Source: Eukaryota sp. TZLM1-RC
Lineage: Eukaryota; Metamonada: BaSk clade
DNA length: 64,000 nt
Direction: 5' to 3'
NCBI GenBank assembly: GCA_040285825.1
Contig: JAUPSS010000002.1
Span: 2,666,001-2,730,000 of the forward strand
Each line of letters starts with the position of its first letter. Position 1 is the stretch's first letter. Under the pieces are notes generated by a model, which saw only the letters and a program-made list of their open reading frames with translations, had not been told where the DNA came from and did not search any database. A program made the translations under genes and the position numbers. Shown piece after piece: positions 40,819 to 50,312 of the stretch.

Positions 40819-41990
40819 TGTGCTCGTGTGCTTTTTTTGGTGGATGCAGAAATGCAATCTTTGAGTTTTCCGAAAGATTTGCAGATTGGGAAGATTTATT
40901 GATGACAACGCAAAGTTCCACTGTTTTTGCATTAAATGAAGAAATTTCAAGAATTGATGTAGAAAAATGGGGTCGATGTTTTCCCCAATCATTCAATGGC
41001 AATATTCCAGAAAAAAATGTTTTAAATTTGAAGTACACTCTTCGAACATTACAGAAACGACTGACTGGAATGTATGAAAAAGATCTTTATAATAATATTT
41101 GCAGCTCGGCTGTTTTAAATCAAGATCTTCACTCATTATTATTGGAAAAGGGTGTTTGTGAAAACAAGGCGTCAGATTCTTCACTTTTTGTAACCATTGT
41201 ACCACGAAGATTTGGATTGTGTGCCACTAATGAAGCATTTGTAACAAAAATGATATATTTGAACATTCCCATTAACCAATTATTATCAAAAGAAAAATGT
41301 ATTTGTTCGAATTCACCTCAACTCACTTTGCGCCATGCTCTAAATTGCTCTAAATTGATAACTTATCGTTCTTCATTACATGATGCTGTTAGAGACACTG
41401 TTTTCAATATGGCACAAACTGCAAGGATATCGTGTATCAAAGAGCCCCTGCTGAAGGAAACACTTTCTCTGAATAATTTTGGTTCTGATGATAGAGGTGA
41501 TGTATACTGTGATTGGATTGATAATTCTGAAGCTATTGTTGACTTTGTCTCATGTAATGTTGCAAACGATACTTTGGTTCACAGAAGAAAACTTAATCCT
41601 GTGGCTGCTCTGGATTTTTAAAGCAAAAGAAAAACATAGAAAATATGATAAAGAAATTGAAGATGCAAATGTCGATAGAAATACACAGCTGGTTTTTATT
41701 GCTTTCCCATTTTCGATAAATGGAAGATTATCAGTTGAAGCAGAAACTTTTTTGGATGACTTCCAAAAAATGGTGAAAGAAAAAACAATGAAAAGATTTG
41801 ATATTTTTTTATGGCGTTCACGGATTCAATTTGCCATTATTAATAGATTACCGCGGTTTTTCAATCGAATTAGAGAAGCTTTAGCTAGACAGCAAGCAAA
41901 TCAAGATTTTGTAGAGGAAATCTTGGTTCAATGATAGTCGTCCCATTAGTTATGATTTAATTTAATCAAGTGTGCAAATTCAATAAATAC
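40819..41990 (+). mobile_element. 5'-truncated non-LTR retrotransposon, subfamily A, copy 3 (longest)
   Basis: Frame 40819-41621 carries the linker, knuckle CICSNSPQLTLRHALNC, RSSLHDAVRD, KEPLLKE and endonuclease core DDRGDVYCDW..D. An extra T in the run at about 41617-41621 shifts to the frame ending 41934 (KAKEKHRKYDK, FPFSINGRLSVEAE, FVEEILVQ). The tail is GTCGTCCCATTAG...GTGTGCAAATTCAATAAATA. No reverse transcriptase. It ends about 60 bp before IFT80 and so supplies or displaces its upstream region. Confidence 0.85.
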
Positions 41991-42049
41991 GATAACCTAA
42001 AATTCAACCACAATCAAAAGATTATTTAATCTACACAAGGAAGTACACA

Positions 42050-44479
42050 ATGTACATTCAGCAGGGACATCACTATCCTGCTCTTGAGGACAACTCTCCA
42101 ATTGTCAAGGTTTTTACCCATCTCAGTGACACTTACTGTTGCTCTACTACATCTGTTGTCTGCTTGACGACCAATAATGTTCTCTTTTCCACCACTGAAT
42201 CCACTATTACTTCTGCAGATTACACTTTCTCATCATCCAATTCTGTGCTACATGGACTACTTCTACTAGGACGTTCTGATGGCTCGCTCGTCATCTTTCC
42301 CCTCTCTCCACAATCCCTACATCGTGACCATTCGCCCTCCAAAACCTCCACATTCCGCCAACGTATCCTTACCAAGATCCATCAAGGGGCCATAACATCC
42401 CTCTCTTTCGCTCCAGACGGTCTCTCCTTCATTACAGGAGGAGAAGACGGTCATGTCAAGCTATGGTCCAGGAACGGAGACCCTCGTAGCACCATCCTCT
42501 CTCTCAGTTTTCCAGTCCAGAGTCTTTGTTTTTCACCTTTTGATCCCACTCTTTTCGCTGTTGCTGACAAAGTTTACGTTACAGTCAAATCATTAAAGAA
42601 TTCAAGGGTGACACTAGTTCGTAACACCAAGTCTCAATCCGAAACCACGTTTGTCGCTCATAAATCTCACGTGACGGTCGTGAAATTTCATCCCATTCTG
42701 AACCTTTTAATCACCATTGGCGGAGACCATTTAGTCAATTATTTTGATCTTTCAGGGAAACTCCTTTCCTCTGCATCTCTCCCCAGCTCTCTTCCTCCAC
42801 CTTCCTCTCTCTGCATCTCTCCTTGTGGGGAGTACGTTGGGGTTGGTGGGTTCGAGTATATAGCCTTTCTTGATAGTTGTGGAGGTTTGATTGATGTGGT
42901 TTCGGGGTTTGTAACCCAGTCACGTGATGTGACGTCATTGGGGTCGGTTGATGACGTATTTTTTGATTGTTTGAGCTCGTTTACGTGGAGATTGATTGGA
43001 GGAGGGTTTAGCGGTGAAGTTGTTGAATGTGAATTGCTTGGATTACGGAAGGTGGGTGATCACTGTGAACTGGCAATGAGTCAATCAAATTTGATTGAAG
43101 TCAGTGATCTGTTTTCTGATAAGGATGGTAAAATTACTTCACAAAATTCAAAATTCAAATATTTCAATGTTTTTCAAAACAAGATTCTAACAGTTACACG
43201 GGATGATGTCATTATGATCTACAATTATGACCGTCAATCAGTTTCCCAGCCAACTATTTTAACTAGCAGTTACTTTGCTTTTTCTGGGCTGCTATTCTCT
43301 TTTTCTTCTTTATTTACTTGTATTTTGTTTCCAGACGGCTTACTCAAAGTTTTTGACCTGATGACGTCATCAAAGTCGTTTGAAGTCAAGGCTTTTTCGG
43401 GGGCTTCTAGTAATACATCAGGAAAGAGTATTTTGACTATTTCTGATTCTTTAGTTGCCGTTGTTGACCCTCATGATTGCCAATCAATCAAAGTGTTCGA
43501 CCTATCCAGTAGAAATGTCAAACCTTCAATATTTCGTCATTCAAGTCCCATTTCACAAGTCAGGATCAGTCCGTTGACTTCCAAAGACCATCATCCTGCT
43601 TTCCTCCCTTTGATTTGTTTTACTGATTCTACAAGAAGTCTGTTTGCATATGGCTTAAATGCTCAGAATGATGTAATCAAGCTGGGAAACAGAGTTGCTT
43701 CGTTTGAATTTCACACCGAATTTCCTATTCTAGCAGCTGTCGTTGATGACGATAAGGTGGTTTATTACCCGTATCCCAATCTTTATTTGATTGATGATAA
43801 GTTGATTAATCATGGTTTTTGTGATTTAAAAATTACCAATAATATAATTTCACCATTAATCACTAATTTTAACATGAATGGATTACATCTGAGGCTCTGT
43901 CAATCAAATGACGTGATTGATTACGTGGCACCCCCTCCTGATGACGTTTTCTCTCTCATTCAATCAATTCTTCAATCAAACTGGCCTGGATGCGTTCGTC
44001 TTTGTTCCTTGATTAATGAGTCATATTTATGGGCTTCTTTAGCATCTATATGTGTCACGCAAGGAAAGCTTTCTGTTGCTGAAATAGCATATTCTAATCT
44101 AAAGCTGTTTGATAGAGTTTACTTCCTGAAAAAGATTAGATCCCTGAACAGTTCTGAAGCGCGGAAAGCCGAGCTCTTTTTATTCAGAAAAAGACCCGAA
44201 AAGGCGGAAAAAGTTTTATTATCAGCTGGTCTTAAATTTAGGGCCATAGAAATGCACATGAGAATTGGATCATGGGAGAGAGCTCTGGAGTTGGCTGTGT
44301 CACTGAAGAGTCACGTTGATACAGTTTTGGGTTTTAGAAAACGATATCTTGAACAATTAAACATGCAAGAGACGAGCGAGAAATTTATGGAATTTAATGG
44401 TAAAGTTAATATTGATTTCACTTTGATTGAAGAGAAAGTTCGGAATGAAAAGGAAAAGGAAAAAGAACAATTAAATTAG
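42050..44479 (+). CDS. IFT80: Intraflagellar transport protein IFT80
   Basis: 809 aa. Two N-terminal WD40 propellers (about 1-560) include ITSLSFAPDGLSFITGGEDG and HVKLWSRNGDPRSTILS, matching the IFT80 pattern EDGQIKIWSK.G..RSTL. The C-terminal helical part (about 650-790) matches closely: NWPGCVRLCSLINESYLWAS, AEIAYSNL, WERALELAVS.KSHVDTVL.FR. IFT80 is an IFT-B subunit needed to build cilia, so the organism has or had flagella. Length matches the family (about 770-800). Only about 60 bp separate it from a retrotransposon 3' end. No intron. Confidence 0.92.
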   Translation: MYIQQGHHYPALEDNSPIVKVFTHLSDTYCCSTTSVVCLTTNNVLFSTTESTITSADYTFSSSNSVLHGLLLLGRSDGSLVIFPLSPQSLHRDHSPSKTSTFRQRILTKIHQGAITSLSFAPDGLSFITGGEDGHVKLWSRNGDPRSTILSLSFPVQSLCFSPFDPTLFAVADKVYVTVKSLKNSRVTLVRNTKSQSETTFVAHKSHVTVVKFHPILNLLITIGGDHLVNYFDLSGKLLSSASLPSSLPPPSSLCISPCGEYVGVGGFEYIAFLDSCGGLIDVVSGFVTQSRDVTSLGSVDDVFFDCLSSFTWRLIGGGFSGEVVECELLGLRKVGDHCELAMSQSNLIEVSDLFSDKDGKITSQNSKFKYFNVFQNKILTVTRDDVIMIYNYDRQSVSQPTILTSSYFAFSGLLFSFSSLFTCILFPDGLLKVFDLMTSSKSFEVKAFSGASSNTSGKSILTISDSLVAVVDPHDCQSIKVFDLSSRNVKPSIFRHSSPISQVRISPLTSKDHHPAFLPLICFTDSTRSLFAYGLNAQNDVIKLGNRVASFEFHTEFPILAAVVDDDKVVYYPYPNLYLIDDKLINHGFCDLKITNNIISPLITNFNMNGLHLRLCQSNDVIDYVAPPPDDVFSLIQSILQSNWPGCVRLCSLINESYLWASLASICVTQGKLSVAEIAYSNLKLFDRVYFLKKIRSLNSSEARKAELFLFRKRPEKAEKVLLSAGLKFRAIEMHMRIGSWERALELAVSLKSHVDTVLGFRKRYLEQLNMQETSEKFMEFNGKVNIDFTLIEEKVRNEKEKEKEQLN

Positions 44480-45559
44480 GTGTTTTTCATAATTAATAAT
44501 GATTTGTATATTATTTTGGAGTTGTTAACGTTAATACACTTGGATTGCTATTTTTGAAACTTTTTTTTGAAATTTTACATTTTATATCTTTGTTTTTGCT
44601 ATTTGAATTTCCTTTTTTTGTCAAGAAAAATAATTTTGAAAACTATTAATTATTTATAAAAAAGAGCGAAAAAAATTCCAGTGTTTTAAATTCTTTTTTG
44701 AATAGTTACATAACAAGTCCACTCCGGCATTTCTTTAACATTTAGTTTTCTTAAAACATTAGCTTTATCATAAAACGTACTTTTCAAGACTAAAATGATC
44801 AGTTTATTCCTTATAAAAACTCCTATCGAGTGTTCCTGACACCATTGTGAGAAGGAATATAAAAATTCTAGGGAAATTGGATTAAAGTACAGTTCTGAAG
44901 AGCAAATGGTTTCTCAATTTTTGAATAATATCATCTGATAATGACGATTTGATTTTGATTGTCAACAAAATTCAACTTTAGCTTCTACAGCTTCTCAAAA
45001 TCAAGAGAATTTAAATTTTATTTGATCAAATCAGTAGTAAATAACAAGATCAACATTGAAGTCCATTTCCATTTCATGACAAGCAATCCAAACCCAAATA
45101 AAAAAAATAAGGCCTCTTCGTCCTTTGTTATCTTGATAGAATGAGTTATAGAAAAGTACAACTTCTTCAGTATTATTTTTTGAACATTTTTTTACATCAA
45201 TCACAAAGGCTATCGTCGAGAATTTATCGATAATTTAAAGAATTGGGACTAATTAACTATGTGGGGAAATTCACCACTGGAGTAAGTTTATGAATACATA
45301 TGGTATCATAAAGAAGCCGAAAAGGCGTTGAGTTATTTGATTGTTTTAATTTTTTAAAAGTCTATTTTCAATGTTATAGTGATAATTTATTCACAGAGTC
45401 CCACACAAGGTGGAGCCATATTTTTGCCTAACGAAAGAAGAGAACAATTTTCTATTCAGTTCAGATCTAAGAGAAAGAAAAGGTAGTGTTGTGGACAATT
45501 AGTCTAGCAAATACTTCACTAGTGATGGCCTTTATAAGGACCAGTGAATTTAACATTAA
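44480..45559. other. Intergenic, no gene recognised
   Basis: About 1.1 kb of A/T-rich DNA with homopolymer runs. A 61-codon frame at 44959 has no recognisable content. It could include worn-out mobile DNA. Confidence 0.4.
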
Positions 45560-45800
45560 ACTATTATAAACTAAACATCTAAATAAACTAGATGTAACTA
45601 AACCTAGCCAAGGCTAACAATATTTGGTCCCTGACATTATTATGCACTTTGCTTCTAAATGTAATAAAATGTTTACAGTTCGCAAGATGAGTAAACAGAA
45701 GAGGTTTACCACATTTACAAGTGAAATGATTGGACAAATTGTTTGGCCATAGAGAACAACGAATTGAAATTAATGAAATAAAAAATATTGCCAACTTTCC
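45560..45800 (-). mobile_element. Non-LTR knuckle fragment, subfamily D-like
   Basis: Minus-strand frame 45588-45794 contains CKCGKPLLFTHLANC (the knuckle) and FRSKVHNNVRDQ. It stops before the endonuclease core. 5' and 3' ends are not definable. Confidence 0.65.
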
Positions 45801-46575
45801 AAATACAAATATGAATTTTGGAAAAAAACTAAATTCTATGGGAAATAAGAGTCAACTAAGTTGTAGCAAATCCTGAATTATGTATGGTTTTACGTGACTT
45901 GGTTAGTTGATGAGGCAGATATGACAAAGGTCTCCAACATCAAATTTTCCCTGCACCTGATTCTATTTTAGAAACTGGTTGATAATTCCGAACAATTTTT
46001 TAAAAAGCATAAGGATTTAATTTTGAGAATCATGGAGGTTTGTTGCATTAATCTATGTGACTCTAACAACAAAAAAGACGCAGCTTTAAACAGTACAAAA
46101 GGTGGAGAAATGCCTCACCTGAAGCTGCTGCCACAGCTCTTGAAATCCAAAGACAAAATGGTTTCCCGGCATAAGCAAAAGGTGAGGTGCAAAGAAGGCC
46201 AAAACGAACACTGTTTCTGAGTCATTAAAATCAGATTATGGAAAACAATATAAAATCCATAAAACAGAAGACTTTACAATTATAGTAGGGTTCAAGGGTA
46301 AAAATTAGAAATAAAATTAGAAAATAATTAGAAAATAATTAGAAAATTAATTAGAAAATACCCGTGACGGTCGACAAGACTTTGGTTCGAGACCAGATGT
46401 AGGAATAAAGACCAACACTAGGTTAAATGCTATTTTTGGTCGGGAAAATCAAATCATTGGTTTTCAAGTTCTGGTTTCAGGATGTGAAGATCCTGAAGTT
46501 ATACAACTTGCAGCACACAAGGAATTAAAAGATTTTCCCAAGCTTTAGAAGCTTGATTTTTGTTATTGTTAGTTT
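45801..46575. other. Intergenic with unidentified frame remnants
   Basis: A plus-strand open stretch of about 60 codons ends at 46548 (contains IFGRENQIIGFQVLVSGCED), without a start or a known family. A run of GAAAATAATTA repeats lies at 46310-46350. Confidence 0.35.
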
Positions 46576-46579
46576 TTGT

Positions 46580-47150
46580 TTAAATTTGCTTCAATAAAAA
46601 CAAAGCATTGATAAATTCTTGATTAGTCATCATTGAACCAAAAGTGCCAGCATATACATCAGATGGCAGGGCTGCAGAGAGTGGGTGTGTAGTAAAAAGT
46701 TCCGATGAGAATAGACGATGAGTAATGTCGAGACTATCAGAGAGAGGAATCAGCATGACATTGAAGAGAGCGTATGCGCCGTAGCCTAAAATGAGAGTGA
46801 CAACAGTATCAGCAAATAAAAGAAATGAAAGAAAGATCGTAGCAGGAGTAACACAATAGAGAAGTACTTTGTTGGCAGATTTGTTCTTGTCGGCCAGAAA
46901 ACCAGCTGGTATGGTAAGGATGGAAGACAATGGTCCCAGCAGGATGGCAATGCTCATTTGGAAACCAGTGAGGTTGAATGAACTGAGAAACACTGCACTA
47001 ATAGGGATGAGGATACCTTGGGCAGCATAATATATAGAGTAGAAAGGTCTGATACCCAGTTTGTTGATCCAGATGTTGTTTAAAAGATAAATATCGATGG
47101 ATGACCCTTGACAAATGTGTGGAAAAAATGCAAAAAAACAAGAATAACTT
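46580..47150 (-). pseudogene. N-terminal fragment of an MFS_1-like transporter
   Basis: Minus-strand frames read WINKLGIRPFYSIYYAAQGI, then ILIPISAVFLSS, then GFQMSIAILLGPLSSILTIP and AGFLADKNKSANKVL. This is the opening of LacY/MFSD6-like facilitators, with the first loop motif G..ADK. A frame change near 47000 splits the first transmembrane segment, and the protein stops after about four or five segments of an expected twelve. It is unrelated in detail to the MFS gene at 24.8 kb. Confidence 0.6.
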
Positions 47151-47284
47151 AAATAGAATTCTCAAACAATAAGCTTTAGAAAAATCCGATACCGCCAAAA
47201 TTGATTGTAAACGAGTGACATCGAACTATGACAGTTGCGGTATCAATTAAATTCAAAGAAAATTTATTCCAAAAATGAGGAGAA

Positions 47285-47680
47285 TTCTTGGGAGAAATTG
47301 ACCAAAAAATATGGGAAATCTTGCCATCAAACCCTGTTAATGCAAATTCTCATGCCCAATATAATTTATGTCCCTTTGTTTTTTCTTTGCTTGGATCTCT
47401 AGGTAAGGCTGCTATGGGTTTCCTTGAAAATTTTGTTGTAGTTGTAAAGGAAAGAACTGAAAGAATTTTCAATCATGTTTACTGGCAAAACAGGATTGTA
47501 TTTTCTCTTTTTAAGGGAATGGTAAAAATTATATCTGATTCACTGTCTTCTTTTGGGAGATTTTCTAAATCTTTAGCAATTAATTGTTTTGATGTAGGGG
47601 ACGCAGGTTTTGAGGATGTGGAGTTTTAATTGTGTATTTTATGTTTTCATATTTGTTGTTGAGCAAAAATAATAAATTCG
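47285..47680 (+). mobile_element. Non-LTR fragment, subfamily D, C-terminal end
   Basis: Frame 47288-47629 encodes CPFVFSLLGSLGKAAMGFLE, then ERIFNHVYWQNRIVFSLFKG and the terminal GFEDVEF, which is the last part of the endonuclease region. The 3' tail matches the minus strand at 14775-14870. No upstream domain is present. Confidence 0.75.
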
Positions 47681-47818
47681 GTGCTCCAAGTTCTGGTTCA
47701 AATGTTTGTGTTTTAAATTGAAATTTTTCGGCAGTAATTGATTTTTTATATTTCATTACTTTCTTATTTTTTGGTATACACAAACTACTTTTTAAAATGT
47801 CGATAAGCTATAATAATG

Positions 47819-48049
47819 CTAATGCTGTTTTCCATGATCTCCTCCTGTACAAATTTGGCATGTGCATTGAGCTCCACATGCACACTTCTTAGACTTTGAA
47901 TGAATGCACTGTCCTTCCTGGGCACACGGACATCCAGAAGCCTGTTTGGCCATTCTGATTGTCCTACAATGATGACATTCACATTTTGGACCACAAAAAC
48001 ATTCTCCTCTACAATCACAACTGTTGGTACCGCAAATCGAACAAGGCAT
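47819..48049 (-). CDS. Metallothionein-like Cys-rich protein
   Basis: 76 aa with 17 cysteines (22 percent) in C-x-C, C-x-x-C and C-x3-C clusters: MPCSICG, CDCRGECFCG, KCECHHC, then a spacer rich in basic residues and CPC, CACGAQCTCQIC. No aromatic residues other than one Phe. This pattern defines metallothioneins, which buffer or detoxify Zn, Cu and Cd in the cytosol. Two Cys-rich blocks (9 and 8 Cys) suggest two metal clusters. Three histidines are present, two of them adjacent in the first block (CHHC), which some metallothioneins use as ligands. The start ATG is unambiguous, and no intron is seen. It lies 74 bp from the next gene in divergent orientation. Confidence 0.85.
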   Translation of the reverse strand: MPCSICGTNSCDCRGECFCGPKCECHHCRTIRMAKQASGCPCAQEGQCIHSKSKKCACGAQCTCQICTGGDHGKQH

Positions 48050-48123
48050 GTCGTAAGTTGAGAAGCTGATAAATCTAAAAAAGGCAAACTATCTACAGTG
48101 AACCAAGATATCTACAGTATAGA

Positions 48124-48366
48124 ATGTTCTCTTTGTTACTTCTCTCTATACGAATGGTTCTACAAAATCGCAAACCAAGACGATCCTCAACAAAGACTGT
48201 CACTGTAAGGAAGCATGTCAGCTCCAATGACGTATTTGATGATTACGACCGTTACATGGCCATCAAGCACTCTAAGGACATGGTAAGGTCAAAGAAATGG
48301 GCATTGCAGCACTGGATCGTTGAAGATCTTTACCCCAAAAGAAGTGCCAAATTGAATGACATTTGA
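48124..48366 (+). CDS. Small unknown protein divergent from the metallothionein
   Basis: 80 aa, or 70 aa if translation starts at 48154. Basic N-terminus (KPRRSSTKTVTVRKH) and a helical end (DDYDRYMAIKHSKDMV, KWALQHWIVEDLYPKRS). No family recognised. A stop, an AATAAA at 48369 and the clean divergent spacing favour a real gene, but evidence is limited to the open frame. Confidence 0.4.
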   Translation: MFSLLLLSIRMVLQNRKPRRSSTKTVTVRKHVSSNDVFDDYDRYMAIKHSKDMVRSKKWALQHWIVEDLYPKRSAKLNDI

Positions 48367-48727
48367 CTCAATAAACTCTTCAAGATTCAACTAGAGTTTC
48401 TTCTTCTTTGTTAAATCATTACATGCGCAGATACGCTAGTAACAAACGAATACTGTATTTTAGACATTGTTTTTATTGTTTACTTTGGATTGTCTTACTA
48501 TTGCCTTGACAATGGTACAATTGAAAGGGCTACGTACACAACAATTTCGGAACCGATTTTTTCTTGCATCCATCAATTACCCCATTCTCAACTAATGACA
48601 CTTAGTTAAATGATTTATTTACTGTGCTTCTGAATTGAACAGTTTGCAAAGGTTGTAGTTATAGGAAAGTCAAATACGAACTTTGTGACTCACAGACTCT
48701 GTATTTCAAAGATTATTTTAGTTCAAA
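48367..48727. other. Intergenic, nothing recognised
   Basis: 3' region of the small ORF followed by A/T-rich DNA up to a target duplication of the next retrotransposon fragment. Confidence 0.4.
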
Positions 48728-48742
48728 TATAGATTAGCCTTT

Positions 48743-49286
48743 GCTGAAACAAACACAGTCATCGAATAATTTTGCTTCTGATGAAAGAGGTGATATATAC
48801 TGTGATTGGATTGAGAACTCTGAAGCTGCTGTTGACTTTGTCTCATGTAATGTTACAAATGATACTTTGGTTCACAGAAGAAAACTTAATCCTGTGAATG
48901 CTCTTGAATTCAAAGCCAAAGAAAAACATAGAAAATATGACAAAGATATCGGAAAAGCTAATGCTGAAAGAAAAAGACCACTTGTTTTTATTGATTTCCT
49001 ATTTTCTATAAACGGAAAACTATCAGTAGAAGCAGGAACCTTTTTGAATGATTTCCAAAAAAATGGTTCAAGAAAAAACAATGAAAAGATTTGATTTATT
49101 TATGGCACTGTCGAATTCAATTCACCATTATTAATAGATTGCGTCGGTTTTTCAATCGAATTAGAGAAGCTTTAGTTAAACATCAAGCAATTCAAGATTT
49201 TGTAGAGGAAATCTTGGTTCAATGAATTCCGTCCCATTAGTTATGAGTTTATTTTGTTAAGTGTGCAAGTTCAATAAATTAATACT
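48743..49286 (+). mobile_element. 5'-truncated subfamily A non-LTR insertion with target duplication
   Basis: Starts inside the endonuclease region (frame 48741-49094: RGDIYCDWIENSEAAVDFV, HRKLNPVNALEFK) and runs to the family tail, with a frameshift at about 49060. The flanks TATAGATTAGCCTTT (48728-48742) and TATAGATTAGCTTTT (49287-49301) form a 15-bp target duplication with one mismatch. Diverged from copies 1 and 3, so it is an older insertion or a sister subfamily. Confidence 0.85.
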
Positions 49287-49336
49287 TATAGATTAGCTTT
49301 TCTATCTTTAGCACCAGATGATGGTCTGACCCGCCA

Positions 49337-49566
49337 CGAGATCCTTTTGAAGTTGAACTTGAAGGTTCCCGAGTCGGTATATTATTCTCAAAGTTTGCAG
49401 AAGATCCAGCTCATGTACTGGAATTACCATCTGGAACTGATGGTTGGTCTCCTGCTGTCTTGTTCAAGGAGCTTCAAGATAATTTAGTCGGTATCTCGTT
49501 TGGTAGTCTTTCAGTGATCAAGTCTCTCAAATTTATCGGTGTAAATAGCCATGGAGACCCAATTTA
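49337..49566 (+). pseudogene. Start-less reading frame of unknown family
   Basis: About 76 codons open without an ATG (SRVGILFSKFAEDPAHVLEL, GTDGWSPAVLFKELQDN, KSLKFIGVNSHGDPI), ending in TAA. The composition looks like real protein. It directly precedes the GIPMSP repeat and may be part of the same unidentified element. Confidence 0.35.
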
Positions 49567-49614
49567 ACGCACAGTTTTGGAAGATGAAGATACTGAAGAT
49601 ACTGTTCTAAAATA

Positions 49615-49780
49615 AAGACAGTCTCAAACCAAAGTTATTGAACCGACTGGTGACAGTCTAAAGGCTGTTGAAAAGGGCTGAAGGTGCTGGTATACCTATG
49701 AGTCCGATGCAACAACCTGATCTCAATACATTATCACCAGTAGCGAAAGCGAAAATTGAAGAACAATGTATAGTTTTGAA
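49615..49780 (+). repeat. Dispersed GIPMSP-coding repeat, copy 2
   Basis: About 80 percent identical to 38600-38762. Same predicted peptide AGIPMSP..QPDLNTLS in one frame. Confidence 0.6.
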
Positions 49781-50312
49781 GTAACTTAAGAAATCAAGCT
49801 TTTGGCTATTTAGGTTGGTTCCTAGGAGAAAGGCCAAGAGCGAATCTGGTTAGCGTACTATTGTTAGTTAGGAACGAGACAATTGTAGGTGTAAGGGAGT
49901 CAGAAATGTTGTTTCCGCTGACGTTGTCAAGTCTTTACATCGGAAAAGATAAAGTTCGTGTAAGAGAGAAGTTGTGACTGTTGCCCTGTCAAGAGTCATT
50001 GTTAGGTGGAGTGGTTTCTATTTCAAGATTAAAGAAGTGTCAAGTTGATCACATTATGAAAAATCAACTTTATACGAACTCATTGAAACAACACGTTTTA
50101 TTGATCGGATATGCTGATGTTATCACCTAAAAAATTTCTTCAACTGTAACTTTTTCAAGAAAGAAAATAGTTGCGGCAAAATATCACGTATTATAGTGTT
50201 TAATTATCATTTTGCTCAGGCTTTGTGATTGTATAGATGTAAGAAGTTTGTGAATAAATCAAATTTTTATTGTTGACTGTCTGATCTTTTCTCGACTGAC
50301 ATATTCACCCCA
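49781..50312. other. Upstream flank of the Fanzor gene, nothing recognised
   Basis: No long frame. It ends with AATAAATCAAA and a short pyrimidine-rich stretch before the Fanzor ATG. Confidence 0.4.

Noticed and set aside
38777-41990. A DNA transposon with 223-bp terminal inverted repeats carrying Fanzor
   Set aside because: The left repeat has its own 14-bp target duplication and is a truncated retrotransposon 3' end; no duplication flanks the whole unit.
40819-41990. Domesticated host endonuclease gene
   Set aside because: This copy has a frameshift and an element-type 3' tail shared with other truncated insertions.
46360-46420. tRNA or Pol III promoter suggested by GGTTCGAGACC
   Set aside because: No A box, anticodon arm or acceptor pairing can be drawn around it.
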